Part shown: positions 42,861-54,911 of the stretch, in pieces | Position numbering within the stretch: the first letter of the stretch is position 1 | Layout: each line of letters starts with the position of its first letter | Source of the DNA: Corynebacterium lactis RW2-5 | GTDB taxonomy: Bacteria; Actinomycetota; Actinomycetes; Mycobacteriales; Mycobacteriaceae | Direction: 5' to 3' | Length of the DNA: 64,000 bases | Assembly (NCBI RefSeq): GCF_001274895.1 | Contig: NZ_CP006841.1 | Span: forward strand, 992,001 to 1,056,000 | Translations under genes and position numbers: made by a program | Notes under the pieces: generated by a model | Told to the model about the DNA's origin: nothing | Seen by the model: the letters and a program-made list of their open reading frames with translations, nothing else | Database searches by the model: none

Positions 42861-43244
42861 TTCCCGCGTTGACCTGGCTGAACTCCGGAAAATAGCAGGT
42901 AAGCCCTAAATTTGCGGGGCGGGAGCTCGCTATACAACTTCTGAGGCCGAAACCCACATGGGTACTCGGCCTCTTTTTGGTTTTCGGGGTCGGAAAGGTG
43001 GGGGTGTGCCGGGTGGGTAAATCTGTGTCGGAACTGTTATCCTGAGCAATGGGTAAGACGGCCTGTTCATGAATAAACATAATTTGTTGTTCTTCTTGCA
43101 GGTAACGGTCCCCGTGAGCGCCGTGCTGATGAGCGAATGGAATCCGCGGCGCGACACGTTAAATGACGTCCTTCGCACCGCTTGACAATAGTTCTAGCGG
43201 CCCAATCACGGGAGAGAACGCTGAGCGTTACAACACTTGCCGAG
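42861..43244 (+). promoter_or_regulatory. Region between atpI and atpB: terminator, then the ATP synthase promoter
   Basis: 384 bp. A terminator (42944-42979) insulates upstream genes. The next 200 bp, including an AT-rich stretch at about 43070-43100, should hold the promoter of the atp operon. A TTGACA hexamer at 43182 could be a -35 box, though no good -10 lies at the right distance. Confidence 0.45.
42944..42979 (+). terminator. Intrinsic terminator after atpI
   Basis: GAGGCCGA (42944-42951) pairs with TCGGCCTC (42967-42974), with an inner ACCCA/TGGGT pair, followed by five T residues. Confidence 0.85.
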
Positions 43245-44039
43245 ATGAAGGGGGAGTTCCACTCGCCCAACTTGCAGGAGGAGTATTTCCCGGGTGAGCA
43301 ATTTGGTGACTTCCTGCTAGGTGGTGCTGGCGATTGGTTCGCCCTTGACCGCCTGATGGTCGTTCGCCTGTTGATGGCCGTGATCGTCGCCGTGTTCTTC
43401 GTCGTCGCAATGCGTCGCCCGAAGCTCGTGCCGACTGGTCTCCAGAACGTTGCGGAGTTGATGCTGGACTTCGTCCGCATCCACATCGCGGAGGAGATTC
43501 TTGGAAAGAAGGAGGGACGCCGTTTCCTTCCGGTTCTGGCCACCATCTTCTTCCTTGTTATCTCGATGAATGTCGCAGCCATTATTCCTGGCCTGAACAT
43601 TTCGCCGAATGCCCGAATCGGCATGCCGCTGATTCTGGCTCTGTTCGCTTACATTGCCTTCATTTACGCGGGCTCGAAGAAGATGGGCTTCTTCAAGTTC
43701 CTGAAGTCGGCAGTGGTAATTCCGAACTTGCCGCCGGTGCTCCACTTGATCGTGGTGCCCATCGAGATTTTCTCCAACTTCGTTCTCCGCCCAGTTACGC
43801 TGACCATCCGTCTGATGGCCAACATGCTGGCCGGCCACATGGTTCTAGTCCTTCTGTTCGGTGCCACGAACTTCTTCTTCTGGCAGCTGAACGGTTGGAC
43901 CGCCCTCTCCGGGTTGACCCTTGTTGCTGCGGTCGCGTTCACGCTGTTCGAGATGCTGGTGATTTTCCTGCAGGCGTACATCTTCGCCCTGCTGAGCGCC
44001 GTATACATCGAACTGTCGCTGCACGCAGACGAGCACTAG
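43245..44039 (+). CDS. atpB: ATP synthase subunit a
   Basis: A membrane subunit of about 264 residues forming the proton half-channels of Fo. It has five to six hydrophobic segments; NFVLRPVTLTIRLMANMLAGH (about 185) holds the essential arginine facing the c-ring, and FEMLVIFLQAYIFALLSAVYIELS ends the protein. The start is uncertain: ATG 43245 begins MKGEFHSPN, resembling the N-terminus of relatives, but has no ribosome-binding site, while a GGGAGAG stands 4-5 bases before an in-frame CTG at 43221 (adding LSVTTLAE). It leads the atpBEFHAGDC operon. Confidence 0.93.
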   Translation: MKGEFHSPNLQEEYFPGEQFGDFLLGGAGDWFALDRLMVVRLLMAVIVAVFFVVAMRRPKLVPTGLQNVAELMLDFVRIHIAEEILGKKEGRRFLPVLATIFFLVISMNVAAIIPGLNISPNARIGMPLILALFAYIAFIYAGSKKMGFFKFLKSAVVIPNLPPVLHLIVVPIEIFSNFVLRPVTLTIRLMANMLAGHMVLVLLFGATNFFFWQLNGWTALSGLTLVAAVAFTLFEMLVIFLQAYIFALLSAVYIELSLHADEH

Positions 44040-44157
44040 CCCATACATATGAGGCCGCTTATCGGCAACAGGCCTCGCAAATTTAATAGCAAGACCCACT
44101 TGACCCACAACCCCCGGGTTTCAACAAATTCAACATCAATTCCCGGGGATCCTTTAA

Positions 44158-44421
<264 letters not shown>

Positions 44422-44452
44422 GTCCGGACCTCAAGCGGAGAACACGTAAACC

Positions 44453-45019
44453 ATGACAGATTTCACCTTTTTGCTAGCGGCGGGTGAGCACCTCCCTATG
44501 GGAGAGTCCATCAACCCGCTGCTGCCAAAGACCTATGACATCGTCTGGTCCGTTGTCCCGCTGGTTATTATCCTGGTTCTCTTCTGGAAGCTCGTACTTC
44601 CGAAGTTCCAGGAGGTCCTGACCGAGCGGGAGGACCGGATTGAGGGCGGCATTGAACGCGCTGAGGCTGCACAGGCCGAGGCAAAGGCCGCTCTAGAGAA
44701 GTACAACAGCCAGCTCGCAGAGGCCCGTACTGAAGCAGCCAAGATTCGCGATGAGGCCCGTGCACAGGGTCAGCGCATCATTGCTGAGGCTACGACCAAG
44801 GCTAATGACGAGAGCGCCCGAATCATCGAGTCCGGTGAGAAGCAGCTTGCTGCCCAGCGTGAGCAGGTAGTAGCAGAGCTGCGCAAGGAAATGGGCCAGA
44901 ACTCCATCAATCTTGCTGAGCGCCTCCTGGGTGAGCAGCTTTCCGACGACGTTCGTAACTCGTCGACGATTGATAGTTTCCTGTCCAACCTTGACACCGT
45001 GGCCCCGGCCGGAAAGTAG
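44453..45019 (+). CDS. atpF: ATP synthase subunit b
   Basis: A 188-residue subunit with one N-terminal membrane helix ([20 protein letters not shown], about 27-46) followed by a long charged, alanine-rich coiled coil. It forms the peripheral stalk linking subunit a to F1 via delta. The motif [16 protein letters not shown] is typical. AGCGGAG precedes the ATG. Confidence 0.95.
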   Translation: MTDFTFLLAAGEHLPMGESINPLLPKTYDIVWSVVPLVIILVLFWKLVLPKFQEVLTEREDRIEGGIERAEAAQAEAKAALEKYNSQLAEARTEAAKIRDEARAQGQRIIAEATTKANDESARIIESGEKQLAAQREQVVAELRKEMGQNSINLAERLLGEQLSDDVRNSSTIDSFLSNLDTVAPAGK

Positions 45020-45024
45020 GCGAC

Positions 45025-45843
45025 ATGCACGCAGCAAGCCGCGAATCCCTGGCAGTCCTCGGCCAGCGCCTGGATGCCGCTATTAGCGGTGAGGGCGCAG
45101 CCGTTGCTAACGCTGCTCAGACTGGTTCCGAGCTTTTCGACATCGTCGAGGTCCTGGACTCCGACCGCGGCCTGCGTGTCGCTGTCGCCGACCCTTCGGC
45201 GACTGCGGAACAGCGTTCTGGAATCCTCCGGAACCTGTTCGCGGGCAAGGTATCTGAGACGACTCTTAACATCGTCGTGGATGCTGCCGCGCAGGTATGG
45301 TCCACCCCGCGTGAGATGCGCGAGGGACTGGTAGAGCTGGGCCGCCGTGCCCTCCTTCGCTCTGCCGAGAGCCAGGGACAGCTCGAGACTGTTGAGTCCG
45401 AGCTGTTCCAACTGGGACACATCCTGGCTGAGCAGTCGCAGCTAGAACAGCTGCTGGCCGACAAGGCCGCAACCCCCGAAGCCAAGCGTGGGCTCCTCGC
45501 TTCTGTGCTCTACGGCAAGGTCACCTCGGTGACAGAAGCCCTGGCATTGCAGGCGGTCGGACGCCCAACCAAGCGCCCCGCGGACGACATCGACTCCCTG
45601 TCCCGGCTAGCCGCCGGCCTGCGGAACCACGTCGTCGCTCGCGTGACCAGTGCCACTGCCGTCTCTGACGAGCAAGAGCGTGCGCTGGCGGACAAGCTCG
45701 GCCGAGTCTACGGCAAGGCGATGTCCATCCACACCGTGGTCGACAAGTCGATCCTCGGTGGACTGGTCATCCGGGTTGGCGACGAGGTCATCGACGGTAG
45801 CCTATCGACGAAGCTCGAAAAGCTGCGCGTCGGCCTCGGCTGA
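45025..45843 (+). CDS. atpH: ATP synthase subunit delta
   Basis: A 272-residue peripheral-stalk subunit, longer than the about 180-residue E. coli protein, as is normal for corynebacteria. The extra length lies in the N-terminal and central region. The C-terminal KAMSIHTVVDKSILGGLVIRVGDEVIDGSLSTKL is the conserved delta/OSCP end. It starts 5 bp after atpF, with GGAAAGTAGG as the ribosome-binding site. Confidence 0.95.
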   Translation: MHAASRESLAVLGQRLDAAISGEGAAVANAAQTGSELFDIVEVLDSDRGLRVAVADPSATAEQRSGILRNLFAGKVSETTLNIVVDAAAQVWSTPREMREGLVELGRRALLRSAESQGQLETVESELFQLGHILAEQSQLEQLLADKAATPEAKRGLLASVLYGKVTSVTEALALQAVGRPTKRPADDIDSLSRLAAGLRNHVVARVTSATAVSDEQERALADKLGRVYGKAMSIHTVVDKSILGGLVIRVGDEVIDGSLSTKLEKLRVGLG

Positions 45844-45897
45844 CGGATGGTTTAGACGATTAATCACTGGAAGAATATTACCGAGAGCAGGAAGAAC

Positions 45898-47541
45898 ATG
45901 GCGGAGCTGACGATCTCCTCCGACGAGATCCGTAGCGCGATTGCGAACTACACCTCGAGCTACTCCCCGGAGGCCTCCCGTGAGGAGGTTGGCGTTGTTA
46001 TCAGTGCAGCTGATGGCATCGCCCAGGTTTCGGGAATGCCGTCGGTCATGACGAACGAGCTTCTCGAGTTCCCGGGCGGCGTCATTGGCGTCGCACAGAA
46101 CCTCGACACCGACAAGGTCGGCGTTGTGGTCCTGGGTAACTTCGAGTCGCTCAAAGAGGGTGACGAGGTAAAGCGGACGGGTGACGTCCTTTCAATTCCG
46201 GTTGGGGACAAGTTCCTCGGCCGCGTTATCAACCCCCTGGGCCAGCCGATTGACGGCCTGGGTGACATTGAGGCTGAAGAGGACCGCGTCCTCGAGCTGC
46301 AGGCACCTTCTGTGCTGCAGCGTCAGCCGGTCGAAGAGCCGATGGCAACTGGTATCAAGGCCATCGACGCTATGACCCCAATTGGTCGTGGTCAGCGTCA
46401 GCTGATTATTGGTGACCGTAAGACCGGTAAGACCGCGGTCTGCCTGGACACCATCTTGAACCAGAAGGCTAACTGGGAGTCCGGTGACCCGAGCAAGCAG
46501 GTGCGATGCATCTATGTTGCTATTGGTCAGAAGGGCTCGACCATCGCTGGTGTGCGCCAGACTCTCGAAGAGCAGGGTGCACTCGAGTACACCACCATCG
46601 TCGCTGCCCCGGCGTCGGACGCCGCAGGCTTCAAATGGCTTGCTCCATTCGCAGGCGCCGCACTGGGTCAGCATTGGATGTACCAGGGCAAGCACGTCCT
46701 GGTCATCTACGATGATTTGACTAAGCAGGCTGAGGCATATCGTGCAATCTCCCTGCTGCTGCGTCGCCCGCCGGGACGCGAAGCTTACCCGGGCGATGTC
46801 TTCTACCTGCACTCCCGTCTGCTGGAGCGTGCTGCAAAGCTCTCCGACGACATGGGTGCCGGCTCGCTCACCGCGCTGCCGATCATCGAGACCAAGGCAA
46901 ACGACGTGTCGGCGTTCATCCCGACTAACGTCATTTCCATTACCGACGGTCAGGTCTTCCTTGAGTCCGACCTGTTCAACCAGGGTGTCCGACCGGCTAT
47001 TAACGTCGGTGTCTCGGTCTCCCGTGTCGGTGGTGCTGCTCAGACCAAGGGCATGAAGAAGGTTTCCGGTAACCTGCGTCTGGACCTCGCGTCCTACCGC
47101 GACCTGGAAGCATTCGCTATGTTCGCCTCCGACCTGGACGATGCCTCCAAGCGCCAGCTGGAGCGTGGTCAGCGTCTGGTCGAGCTGCTGAAGCAGCCGG
47201 AGAACAAGCCGCAGGCTGTCGAGTACCAGATGACCTCCATCTACCTGGCAGGCGAAGGCGAGTTCGACGACGTTCCTGTTGAGGATGTCCGTCGTTTCGA
47301 GGCAGAGCTCATGGAGAACCTGCAGTCCACTCAGCCGGCTGTCTTCGAGCAGATTGCCGGTGGTGTTCCGTTCTCCGACGAGTCCAAGGCTTCCCTGAAG
47401 TCCGCAACCGCAGAGTTCAAGAAGTCCTTCCAGACTTCTGAGGGCGCCCCGCTGGCTTCTGAGGCTCCCGTCGACGCCCTCGCCGACGGTGAAGTCAAGA
47501 AGCAGCAGATCACGGTCTCTCGCAAGACTGCCCAGAAATAG
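45898..47541 (+). CDS. atpA: ATP synthase subunit alpha
   Basis: A 547-residue F1 subunit carrying the non-catalytic nucleotide site: Walker [15 protein letters not shown] (about 174) and the alpha signature [17 protein letters not shown] (about 364). It alternates with beta in the hexamer. The C-terminal 35 residues form a corynebacterial/mycobacterial-type extension ([20 protein letters not shown]), a region that in mycobacteria suppresses ATP hydrolysis. GCAGGAAGAAC precedes the ATG. Confidence 0.98.
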   Translation: MAELTISSDEIRSAIANYTSSYSPEASREEVGVVISAADGIAQVSGMPSVMTNELLEFPGGVIGVAQNLDTDKVGVVVLGNFESLKEGDEVKRTGDVLSIPVGDKFLGRVINPLGQPIDGLGDIEAEEDRVLELQAPSVLQRQPVEEPMATGIKAIDAMTPIGRGQRQLIIGDRKTGKTAVCLDTILNQKANWESGDPSKQVRCIYVAIGQKGSTIAGVRQTLEEQGALEYTTIVAAPASDAAGFKWLAPFAGAALGQHWMYQGKHVLVIYDDLTKQAEAYRAISLLLRRPPGREAYPGDVFYLHSRLLERAAKLSDDMGAGSLTALPIIETKANDVSAFIPTNVISITDGQVFLESDLFNQGVRPAINVGVSVSRVGGAAQTKGMKKVSGNLRLDLASYRDLEAFAMFASDLDDASKRQLERGQRLVELLKQPENKPQAVEYQMTSIYLAGEGEFDDVPVEDVRRFEAELMENLQSTQPAVFEQIAGGVPFSDESKASLKSATAEFKKSFQTSEGAPLASEAPVDALADGEVKKQQITVSRKTAQK

Positions 47542-47594
47542 GCAGGTTGTGAAAGTAAATGACCGTAATCGCAACAGAAGGGAGGGAATAGGAC

Positions 47595-50017
<2,423 letters not shown>

Positions 50018-50028
50018 GGGGCATCCTC

Positions 50029-50403
50029 ATGGCTGAAATCACCACTGAACTGGTCGCCGTCGAGCGACCGCTCTGGAAGGGCAAGGCGACTTCGGTTTCT
50101 GCCCAGACCACCGAGGGTGAGATCGGCGTGCTGCCCGGACACCAGCCGTTCCTTGGCCAGCTGGTCAATAACGGCTCGGTGACCATTAAGACCGCAGACG
50201 GCGAAACTCTCGTCGCCTCGGTCCAGGGTGGGTTCATTTCCGTATCCCAGAAGAAAATCTCAATCCTCGCGGACTGGGCTATCTGGGCCGATGAGGTTAA
50301 CCTCTCGGAGGCCGAGGCCAACCTGACCTCGGATGACCCTGCAGTAAAGGCACAGGCGGAGTCCGAGGTTCGCGCGGCTCGTCGCGCGGCGTCGGCTCGC
50401 TAG
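50029..50403 (+). CDS. atpC: ATP synthase subunit epsilon
   Basis: A 124-residue subunit coupling gamma to the c-ring and modulating ATP hydrolysis. The N-terminal beta-sandwich contains [20 protein letters not shown] (about 28) and [18 protein letters not shown]; the C-terminal helical part is short. It is the last gene of the operon; a very strong terminator begins about 50 bp after its stop. Confidence 0.95.
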   Translation: MAEITTELVAVERPLWKGKATSVSAQTTEGEIGVLPGHQPFLGQLVNNGSVTIKTADGETLVASVQGGFISVSQKKISILADWAIWADEVNLSEAEANLTSDDPAVKAQAESEVRAARRAASAR

Positions 50404-50455
50404 TGACCTGAGCATCCGGTCGCACGACCGTATTCTTCCTGCTTCAAACTCTTGC

Positions 50456-50500
50456 AAGGAGGCGGGTGTTAAGAATTATTTTCTTAACGCCCGCCTCCTT
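50456..50500 (+). terminator. Terminator of the ATP synthase operon
   Basis: A 20-bp stem (50456-50475 with 50481-50500, one G-T wobble) and a 5-base loop, followed by CGGGTTTT. The most stable hairpin seen in the window. Confidence 0.92.
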
Positions 50501-50661
50501 CGGGTTTTAGCCGACATTTCCGAGCAACACGGTGCATCTGGGGCTAGAACGGCAGACTTTTTATTCGTGTCTGAGTTTCGGGTAAAGTTTTTAAAAAGCC
50601 CTCTTTCGCTTTTAATCGAAGGAATGTCTTCTATTTCACCCGATAGTTAGGCTGACACACT

Positions 50662-51183
50662 TTGTTTTCGAGCGTTACCCTGTTTTCCATCTTTTTGATG
50701 GCAATCGGTCTCATTCTTGTCGCCGGTGGCGCGCTTGCGCTCTGGCGTTTCGCAAGCTTGCACTCTAAGGGAACTCCCGTAATCGTGCGTCCTTTGCCTG
50801 CTAGCGATGGGGCTGCTTGGCGCCATGGCGTTATGGTCTATTCGGAGTCCGTGCTGAAGGTTTATAAGCTCCGTTCGCTCCGTCCCGGCGCAGATGTCTG
50901 TTTCTCCCGTCACGACGTGTCGATTGTTGATCGCAGAGATCCAACGATGGTCGAGGCGGGATTTTTTGATGACGGATTAAAAGTTGTTCGTATTCAGACT
51001 CGATCGGTCGGGCAGTGGGAACTGGCCCTGGACCCCTCTGGTGATACAGCACTCGTTGCTTGGGTGGAGTCGTCGCCGTCAGTTCGCCAGACACGAGTCC
51101 TGCCCACGGATATCGAGAAACGCTTTCGAGCAGTAAGCGACCGTCAGCGCGGTGGTCAGCGGCAGGGGCATCAGGGGTTTTAA
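50662..51183 (+). CDS. DUF2550 membrane-anchored protein
   Basis: A 173-residue protein with one N-terminal membrane helix (FSIFLMAIGLILVAGGALALW) and a soluble remainder, matching the DUF2550 family, whose gene follows atpC in Corynebacteriales (as Rv1312 in M. tuberculosis). Recognisable blocks are WRHGVMVYSESVLKVYKLRS (about 52) and the basic, Gln-rich C-terminus. Function unknown. The start is TTG 50662 without a good ribosome-binding site; ATG 50698 would cut into the membrane helix. Confidence 0.82.
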   Translation: MFSSVTLFSIFLMAIGLILVAGGALALWRFASLHSKGTPVIVRPLPASDGAAWRHGVMVYSESVLKVYKLRSLRPGADVCFSRHDVSIVDRRDPTMVEAGFFDDGLKVVRIQTRSVGQWELALDPSGDTALVAWVESSPSVRQTRVLPTDIEKRFRAVSDRQRGGQRQGHQGF

Positions 51184-51265
51184 TCAGCGAATTCAAACGC
51201 TACGGCCGAATGGTCAAACCACAGGGCAACTTTTTCGCGTGTATGAATCGGGTTAGGGTAGTGGA

Positions 51266-51958
51266 ATGCGCCTAGTTATTGCCGAATGCTCCGTGGACTA
51301 CGTAGGACGTCTAAATGCCCACCTTCCAAAGGCACCACGTCTTCTCCTAGTTAAGGCGGACGGCTCGGTCTCTGTGCATGCCGACGACCGCGCGTACAAG
51401 CCCCTCAACTGGATGACGCCACCGTGCACGCTCTCGGAGAAGGACATTCTCGACGAGGCTGGTGAGGACACCGGTGAAAAGCTCTGGGTCGTCGAAAATA
51501 AGAAGGGCGAACAACTCCGGATTACTATCACGTCGGTTATTTCCGATGTCTCCCATGAGCTAGGGGCAGACCCCGGACTGGAAAAGGACGGTGTGGAGGC
51601 GCACCTACAGCAACTGCTAGCTGACCAGTTCTCTACCTTTGGGGATGGGTACACACTGATTCGTCGGGAATATCCGACTGCGATCGGTCCGGTTGACCTG
51701 TTAGGCAGGGACGACACGGGCGCCACTGTAGCTGTTGAGGTGAAGCGTCGCGGCGGTATTGACGGAGTCGAGCAGTTGTCCCGCTATCTGGAGATGCTCA
51801 ACAGGGATGAGCTTCTCGCGCCGGTTGCAGGAATTTTCGCGGCACAGGAGATCAAGCCGCAGGCGAGGACCCTCGCCGAGGACCGCGGCATCCGCTGCGT
51901 GACAGTCGACTACGACGCATTGCGCGGTCTGGATTCCGGCGAATTGCGGTTGTTCTAG
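51266..51958 (+). CDS. nucS: Mismatch-specific endonuclease NucS (EndoMS)
   Basis: A 230-residue nuclease that makes double-strand cuts at mismatched bases; it is the mismatch-repair enzyme of Actinobacteria that lack MutS/MutL. The C-terminal RecB-like nuclease domain shows [20 protein letters not shown] (about 131), [20 protein letters not shown] (about 154) with the E-x-K catalytic pair, and the protein ends in GELRLF, the terminal clamp-binding motif. The N-terminal dimerisation domain is intact. ATG 51266 is preceded by GTAGTGG. The next gene begins immediately after the stop. Confidence 0.95.
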   Translation: MRLVIAECSVDYVGRLNAHLPKAPRLLLVKADGSVSVHADDRAYKPLNWMTPPCTLSEKDILDEAGEDTGEKLWVVENKKGEQLRITITSVISDVSHELGADPGLEKDGVEAHLQQLLADQFSTFGDGYTLIRREYPTAIGPVDLLGRDDTGATVAVEVKRRGGIDGVEQLSRYLEMLNRDELLAPVAGIFAAQEIKPQARTLAEDRGIRCVTVDYDALRGLDSGELRLF

Positions 51959-52300
51959 ATGCCGCGGCGTAATTCCCGCAAGAAAAGTCACAAGGGGCCG
52001 CGAAGCAGCGCCAAAGGCCGAAACTCGTTGCCTAGGTTTGGGAGCACTTTTCAGCAAACGCGAACCGAGACTGGGCCATCGGGGTGGGAAGACGTGGACT
52101 TCGCAGTTCGCAATGTCAGCGCCGGGCAGTCCACCAAGGTCTACCGCTGCCCGGGCTGCGACCAAGAAATAATGCCGGGAACCTCCCATATCGTGGCATG
52201 GCCCGTAGGCTATGGCGGGGGTAGCGAGGATCGTCGCCATTGGCACACTAATTGCTGGCGAAAAAGGGCCCAACGCACCATCACTCGCCGTTGGGGATAG
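51959..52300 (+). CDS. Small basic zinc-ribbon-like protein downstream of nucS
   Basis: A 113-residue protein with a very basic, low-complexity N-terminus (MPRRNSRKKSHKGPRSSAKG) and a C-terminal metal-binding pattern: YRCPGCDQEI (CxxC, about 63) paired with HWHTNCWRKR (about 93). The histidine and cysteine spacing resembles an HNH-type or zinc-ribbon fold. The ATG abuts the nucS stop codon, and this neighbour is conserved beside nucS in Actinobacteria, suggesting a role in DNA handling. The function is not established. Confidence 0.72.
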   Translation: MPRRNSRKKSHKGPRSSAKGRNSLPRFGSTFQQTRTETGPSGWEDVDFAVRNVSAGQSTKVYRCPGCDQEIMPGTSHIVAWPVGYGGGSEDRRHWHTNCWRKRAQRTITRRWG

Positions 52301-52370
52301 CGAGCGAGGTCGGTTCGCAGGGCCCGTTAAGCGACCGTCGTAAAGCAGGCGGCCCTAAAGATAGAGGCGA

Positions 52371-52823
52371 TTACTCGGCCGGCTCTACCAGTTCGAGGAG
52401 AACGCCACCGGCATCCTTCGGGTGGACAAAGTTGATGCGAGAGCCTGCGGTGCCAATCTTGGGCTCCGGGTACAGGACGCGGGTGCCCTGCTCCTTCAGG
52501 TGAGCCATGAGCGCCTCAAGATCAGTGACGCGGACTGCGTACTGCTGAATGCCGGGGCCCTTCTTGTCCAGGTACTTAGCGATAGTGGACTCTTCGTTGA
52601 GAGGGGCCAAAATCTGAACCAGGGTGCCTCCTTCGACCTTGTCGGCCGGGCCGAGCATGGCCTCGTGGACGCCCTGCTCCTCGTTGACCTCATCGTGGTA
52701 ATTGATGAAGCCGAGGTTGGCGCGGTACCACTCGACAGCGGCGTCGAAATCCGGGACTGCGACACCTACGTGATCGACGGCGACGACGTACTTATGGGGA
52801 ACTGGAATGTGCGACTCACTCAT
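52371..52823 (-). CDS. mce: Methylmalonyl-CoA epimerase
   Basis: A 150-residue glyoxalase-fold (VOC) enzyme that interconverts R- and S-methylmalonyl-CoA in propionate and odd-chain metabolism. DHVGVAVPDFDAAVEWYRAN (about 17) supplies the first metal histidine, IQQYAVRVTDLEALMAHL the second repeat, and INFVHPKDAGGVLLELVEP the C-terminal histidine and glutamate ligands. The ATG at 52823 fits the family; longer in-frame extensions overlap the divergent gene. Its homologue Rv1322A lies at the same place in M. tuberculosis. Confidence 0.9.
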   Translation of the reverse strand: MSESHIPVPHKYVVAVDHVGVAVPDFDAAVEWYRANLGFINYHDEVNEEQGVHEAMLGPADKVEGGTLVQILAPLNEESTIAKYLDKKGPGIQQYAVRVTDLEALMAHLKEQGTRVLYPEPKIGTAGSRINFVHPKDAGGVLLELVEPAE

Positions 52824-52854
52824 GTAATCCAGGATACGCGCTATCATCGGCGCC

Positions 52855-53160
52855 ATGATTGTTGCATTCTCCGTTGCCCCCACATTTTCCGATCCTGACC
52901 AGGGCATGGCCGAAGCGGTCGCCGAGGCGGTGCGTGTGGTGCGCGAATCAGGGTTGCCGAATGAGACAAACGCAATGTTTACGCTAGTGGAGGGGGAATG
53001 GGACGAGGTGATGGCTGTAATTAAGCGGGCCACGGAAGCGGTCACCCGCGTCAGTCCGCGGACATCGCTGGTGATTAAGGCGGATATCCGCAACGGCTAC
53101 ACCGGCCAGCTCCGCGCGAAGGTCGACGCGGTAGAGCAGGCGCTTGAAGCCTCGGAGTAG
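52855..53160 (+). CDS. Thiamine-binding MTH1187/YkoF-like protein
   Basis: A 101-residue single-domain protein of the DUF77 (MTH1187/YkoF-like) family, ferredoxin-like alpha-beta folds that assemble as tetramers and in some members bind thiamine or its pyrimidine moiety. Visible blocks: MIVAFSVAPTFSDPDQGMAE, LPNETNAMFTLVEGEWDEVM and PRTSLVIKADIRNGYTGQL. It is divergent from mce, 31 bp apart. The call follows the family; thiamine binding has not been shown for this protein. Confidence 0.8.
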   Translation: MIVAFSVAPTFSDPDQGMAEAVAEAVRVVRESGLPNETNAMFTLVEGEWDEVMAVIKRATEAVTRVSPRTSLVIKADIRNGYTGQLRAKVDAVEQALEASE

Positions 53161-53234
53161 GGCGGAAGAATTGTCCGGGCGCCACCCGGATATCTTAAAG
53201 AGCAGCGAAATAAGAAGGAGCGATACTTTCTCTC

Positions 53235-54314
53235 ATGGCCCATTCACATTCCCACTCCCACGGACATTCTCACGGCCACTCCCACGGACATTCTCACGGC
53301 CACTCCCACGGACATTCTCACGATGGCCACCACGAGTGTTCGACGCCCCCGCCACCACCCGGCACCGTTGATCTGGAACGCATGCATCAGCGCGCAGAAG
53401 CCGAGCGTAAGCGCAAGGAGGAGCTCGAGCGGGCGACATCCGATCAGGGGGAAGGGCTGCCTCCGGTAGTGGAGGTAACTCCCCAAAACCTCGAAGGGGA
53501 AGTGGTACTGCGCTCGGAGCAGGTGCCAGTAGTCGTGCTGATCGGTGCTGCTGGTGCTGCCGATTCGCTTCGGCTGCGCACCGAACTAGAGGCCATGGCC
53601 CGTGAAGCGCAGCTGAACTGGATTTTGGCGTGGGTCGATGCCGATGAACACCCGCAGTTGGCGCGAGCTTTTGGCGTGCAGGCCCTGCCGACGGTGACCG
53701 CCGTCGCAATGGGGAGCCCGATTGGCATGTTCGCGGGGGAGAAGACTCGAGACTGGCTCGACCAGTGGATAGCGCAAGTCATGGAGGCCACGAAGGGGCG
53801 TCTCAAGGGACTGCCCGCAGGTACGCGCATGGCCGGTGAGGGGGAAGACCCAGAACAGGAAACCCCCACGGACTTCTTTGGCAATCCAGTGCCGACATCG
53901 GATCCTCGCCTGGAGCAGGCAGAGGACCTACTCTCCGAGGGCGATTTTGACGCAGCCCTAGCTCTCTATGACGCGATGTTGGACTCCGAACCGGCGAACG
54001 CCGGCCTGAAGCGTGCACACGCCAACGTCGCATTCTTCGCCCGCGCCGCTAAGATCGACCGCTCCCGGGACCCAATTTCGCTTGCCGACGCAACCCCCGG
54101 CGATGTTGCGCTAGCCCTCGATGCGGCAGATGTGACCATGCTGGTCGATGATCCGGCGAAGGCTCTCGATCGTCTGCTCCGGCTGCTGCCGGTGGTATTC
54201 GGTAAAGACCGCGAGGAGATCAGGGAACGGCTGCTGGAGTACCTTCTCCTTTTCGACGCCGCGGATCCGGCGGCACTCGATGCACGCCGCAGGATGGCCA
54301 GCGCGCTGTTTTAG
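53235..54314 (+). CDS. Thioredoxin-like/TPR protein (YbbN/CnoX type) with a histidine-rich N-terminus
   Basis: A 359-residue protein in three parts. Residues 1-35 are an (HSHG)n tract that probably binds metal ions. Residues about 75-185 are a thioredoxin-like domain without an active CxxC (VPVVVLIGAAGAADSLRLRT instead). Residues about 215-359 are helical TPR-like repeats (EDLLSEGDFDAALALYDAML). The order matches YbbN/CnoX co-chaperonins and Rv1324 at the same locus. The histidine tract is encoded by perfect 24-bp tandem repeats. GAAGGAG lies about 15 bases before the ATG, farther than usual. Confidence 0.83.
   Translation: MAHSHSHSHGHSHGHSHGHSHGHSHGHSHDGHHECSTPPPPPGTVDLERMHQRAEAERKRKEELERATSDQGEGLPPVVEVTPQNLEGEVVLRSEQVPVVVLIGAAGAADSLRLRTELEAMAREAQLNWILAWVDADEHPQLARAFGVQALPTVTAVAMGSPIGMFAGEKTRDWLDQWIAQVMEATKGRLKGLPAGTRMAGEGEDPEQETPTDFFGNPVPTSDPRLEQAEDLLSEGDFDAALALYDAMLDSEPANAGLKRAHANVAFFARAAKIDRSRDPISLADATPGDVALALDAADVTMLVDDPAKALDRLLRLLPVVFGKDREEIRERLLEYLLLFDAADPAALDARRRMASALF
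53253..53321 (+). repeat. 24-bp tandem repeat encoding HSHG units
   Basis: About 2.9 perfect copies of a 24-bp unit (53253-53276, 53277-53300, 53301-53321), each encoding HSHGHSHG. The exactness of the repeat suggests copy-number change by slippage. Confidence 0.85.
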
Positions 54315-54323
54315 CTTGCTGGT

Positions 54324-54713
54324 TTAGGCGTTGGTGTATGGCCAGTCGTCCGGGGCCATGAAGTGGTAAACGCTGCCCATGACGACGGCCATGAACGCCA
54401 AAAGCAGGCTGAAAAGTAGCGCCCGCGTGACCAAGTGGCGCTCGCGGTACCAGGCATAGAAGGCATCGAGACGTGCGGCTAACCAGATATTTAGCCGGCG
54501 CGTTGGGGGATGGACGAGGGACAGAATGCCCAGTGCCACGAAAATACACAGCCATCCCGGGGCGGGAGTCGGCAAAATGACAATCCCGAAAATCAGCAGG
54601 CTGAAGCCAGCGACGAGAAGGACCGGTGAAAGGAAGGGGCCGTACCACTGAGTCCGCATGTGGAAATGACGTTTCTGCATGCGGTTCATCAAGTGGTGGA
54701 CTTTCTCTTCCAT
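54324..54713 (-). CDS. PGPGW-type (TIGR02611-like) membrane protein
   Basis: A 129-residue membrane protein with three to four helices. The signature PTPAPGWLCIFVALGILSLV matches the PGPGW family of actinobacterial transmembrane proteins, seen in the first helical hairpin; RRLNIWLAARLDAFYAWYRER is the conserved amphipathic stretch. Function unknown. The basic N-terminus is cytoplasmic. It converges with the thioredoxin-like gene 10 bp away. The ATG is preceded by GGAAGCGAGG. Confidence 0.75.
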   Translation of the reverse strand: MEEKVHHLMNRMQKRHFHMRTQWYGPFLSPVLLVAGFSLLIFGIVILPTPAPGWLCIFVALGILSLVHPPTRRLNIWLAARLDAFYAWYRERHLVTRALLFSLLLAFMAVVMGSVYHFMAPDDWPYTNA

Positions 54714-54911
54714 CGGGCCTCGCTTCCTTAAAGCTTTCTCTATCTTGCCATGATTGTCGCCCGCTAGCGCATTTCCAGGAAATCATTGGAGTGCAGCTGG
54801 GACTTTCAGGACGGAATCCGAAGTTAAGAGTTTTCGCAGTTGATAAAGTACTGTGGACAACTTGTTGATTGGATCAGCTATTTTGTTTGGCTTGTTGTTT
54901 TAGGAGCGTGC

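Noticed and set aside
46192..47574. 460-codon antisense frame across atpA
   Set aside because: Shadow of the highly biased atpA codons; no start signal or recognisable family.
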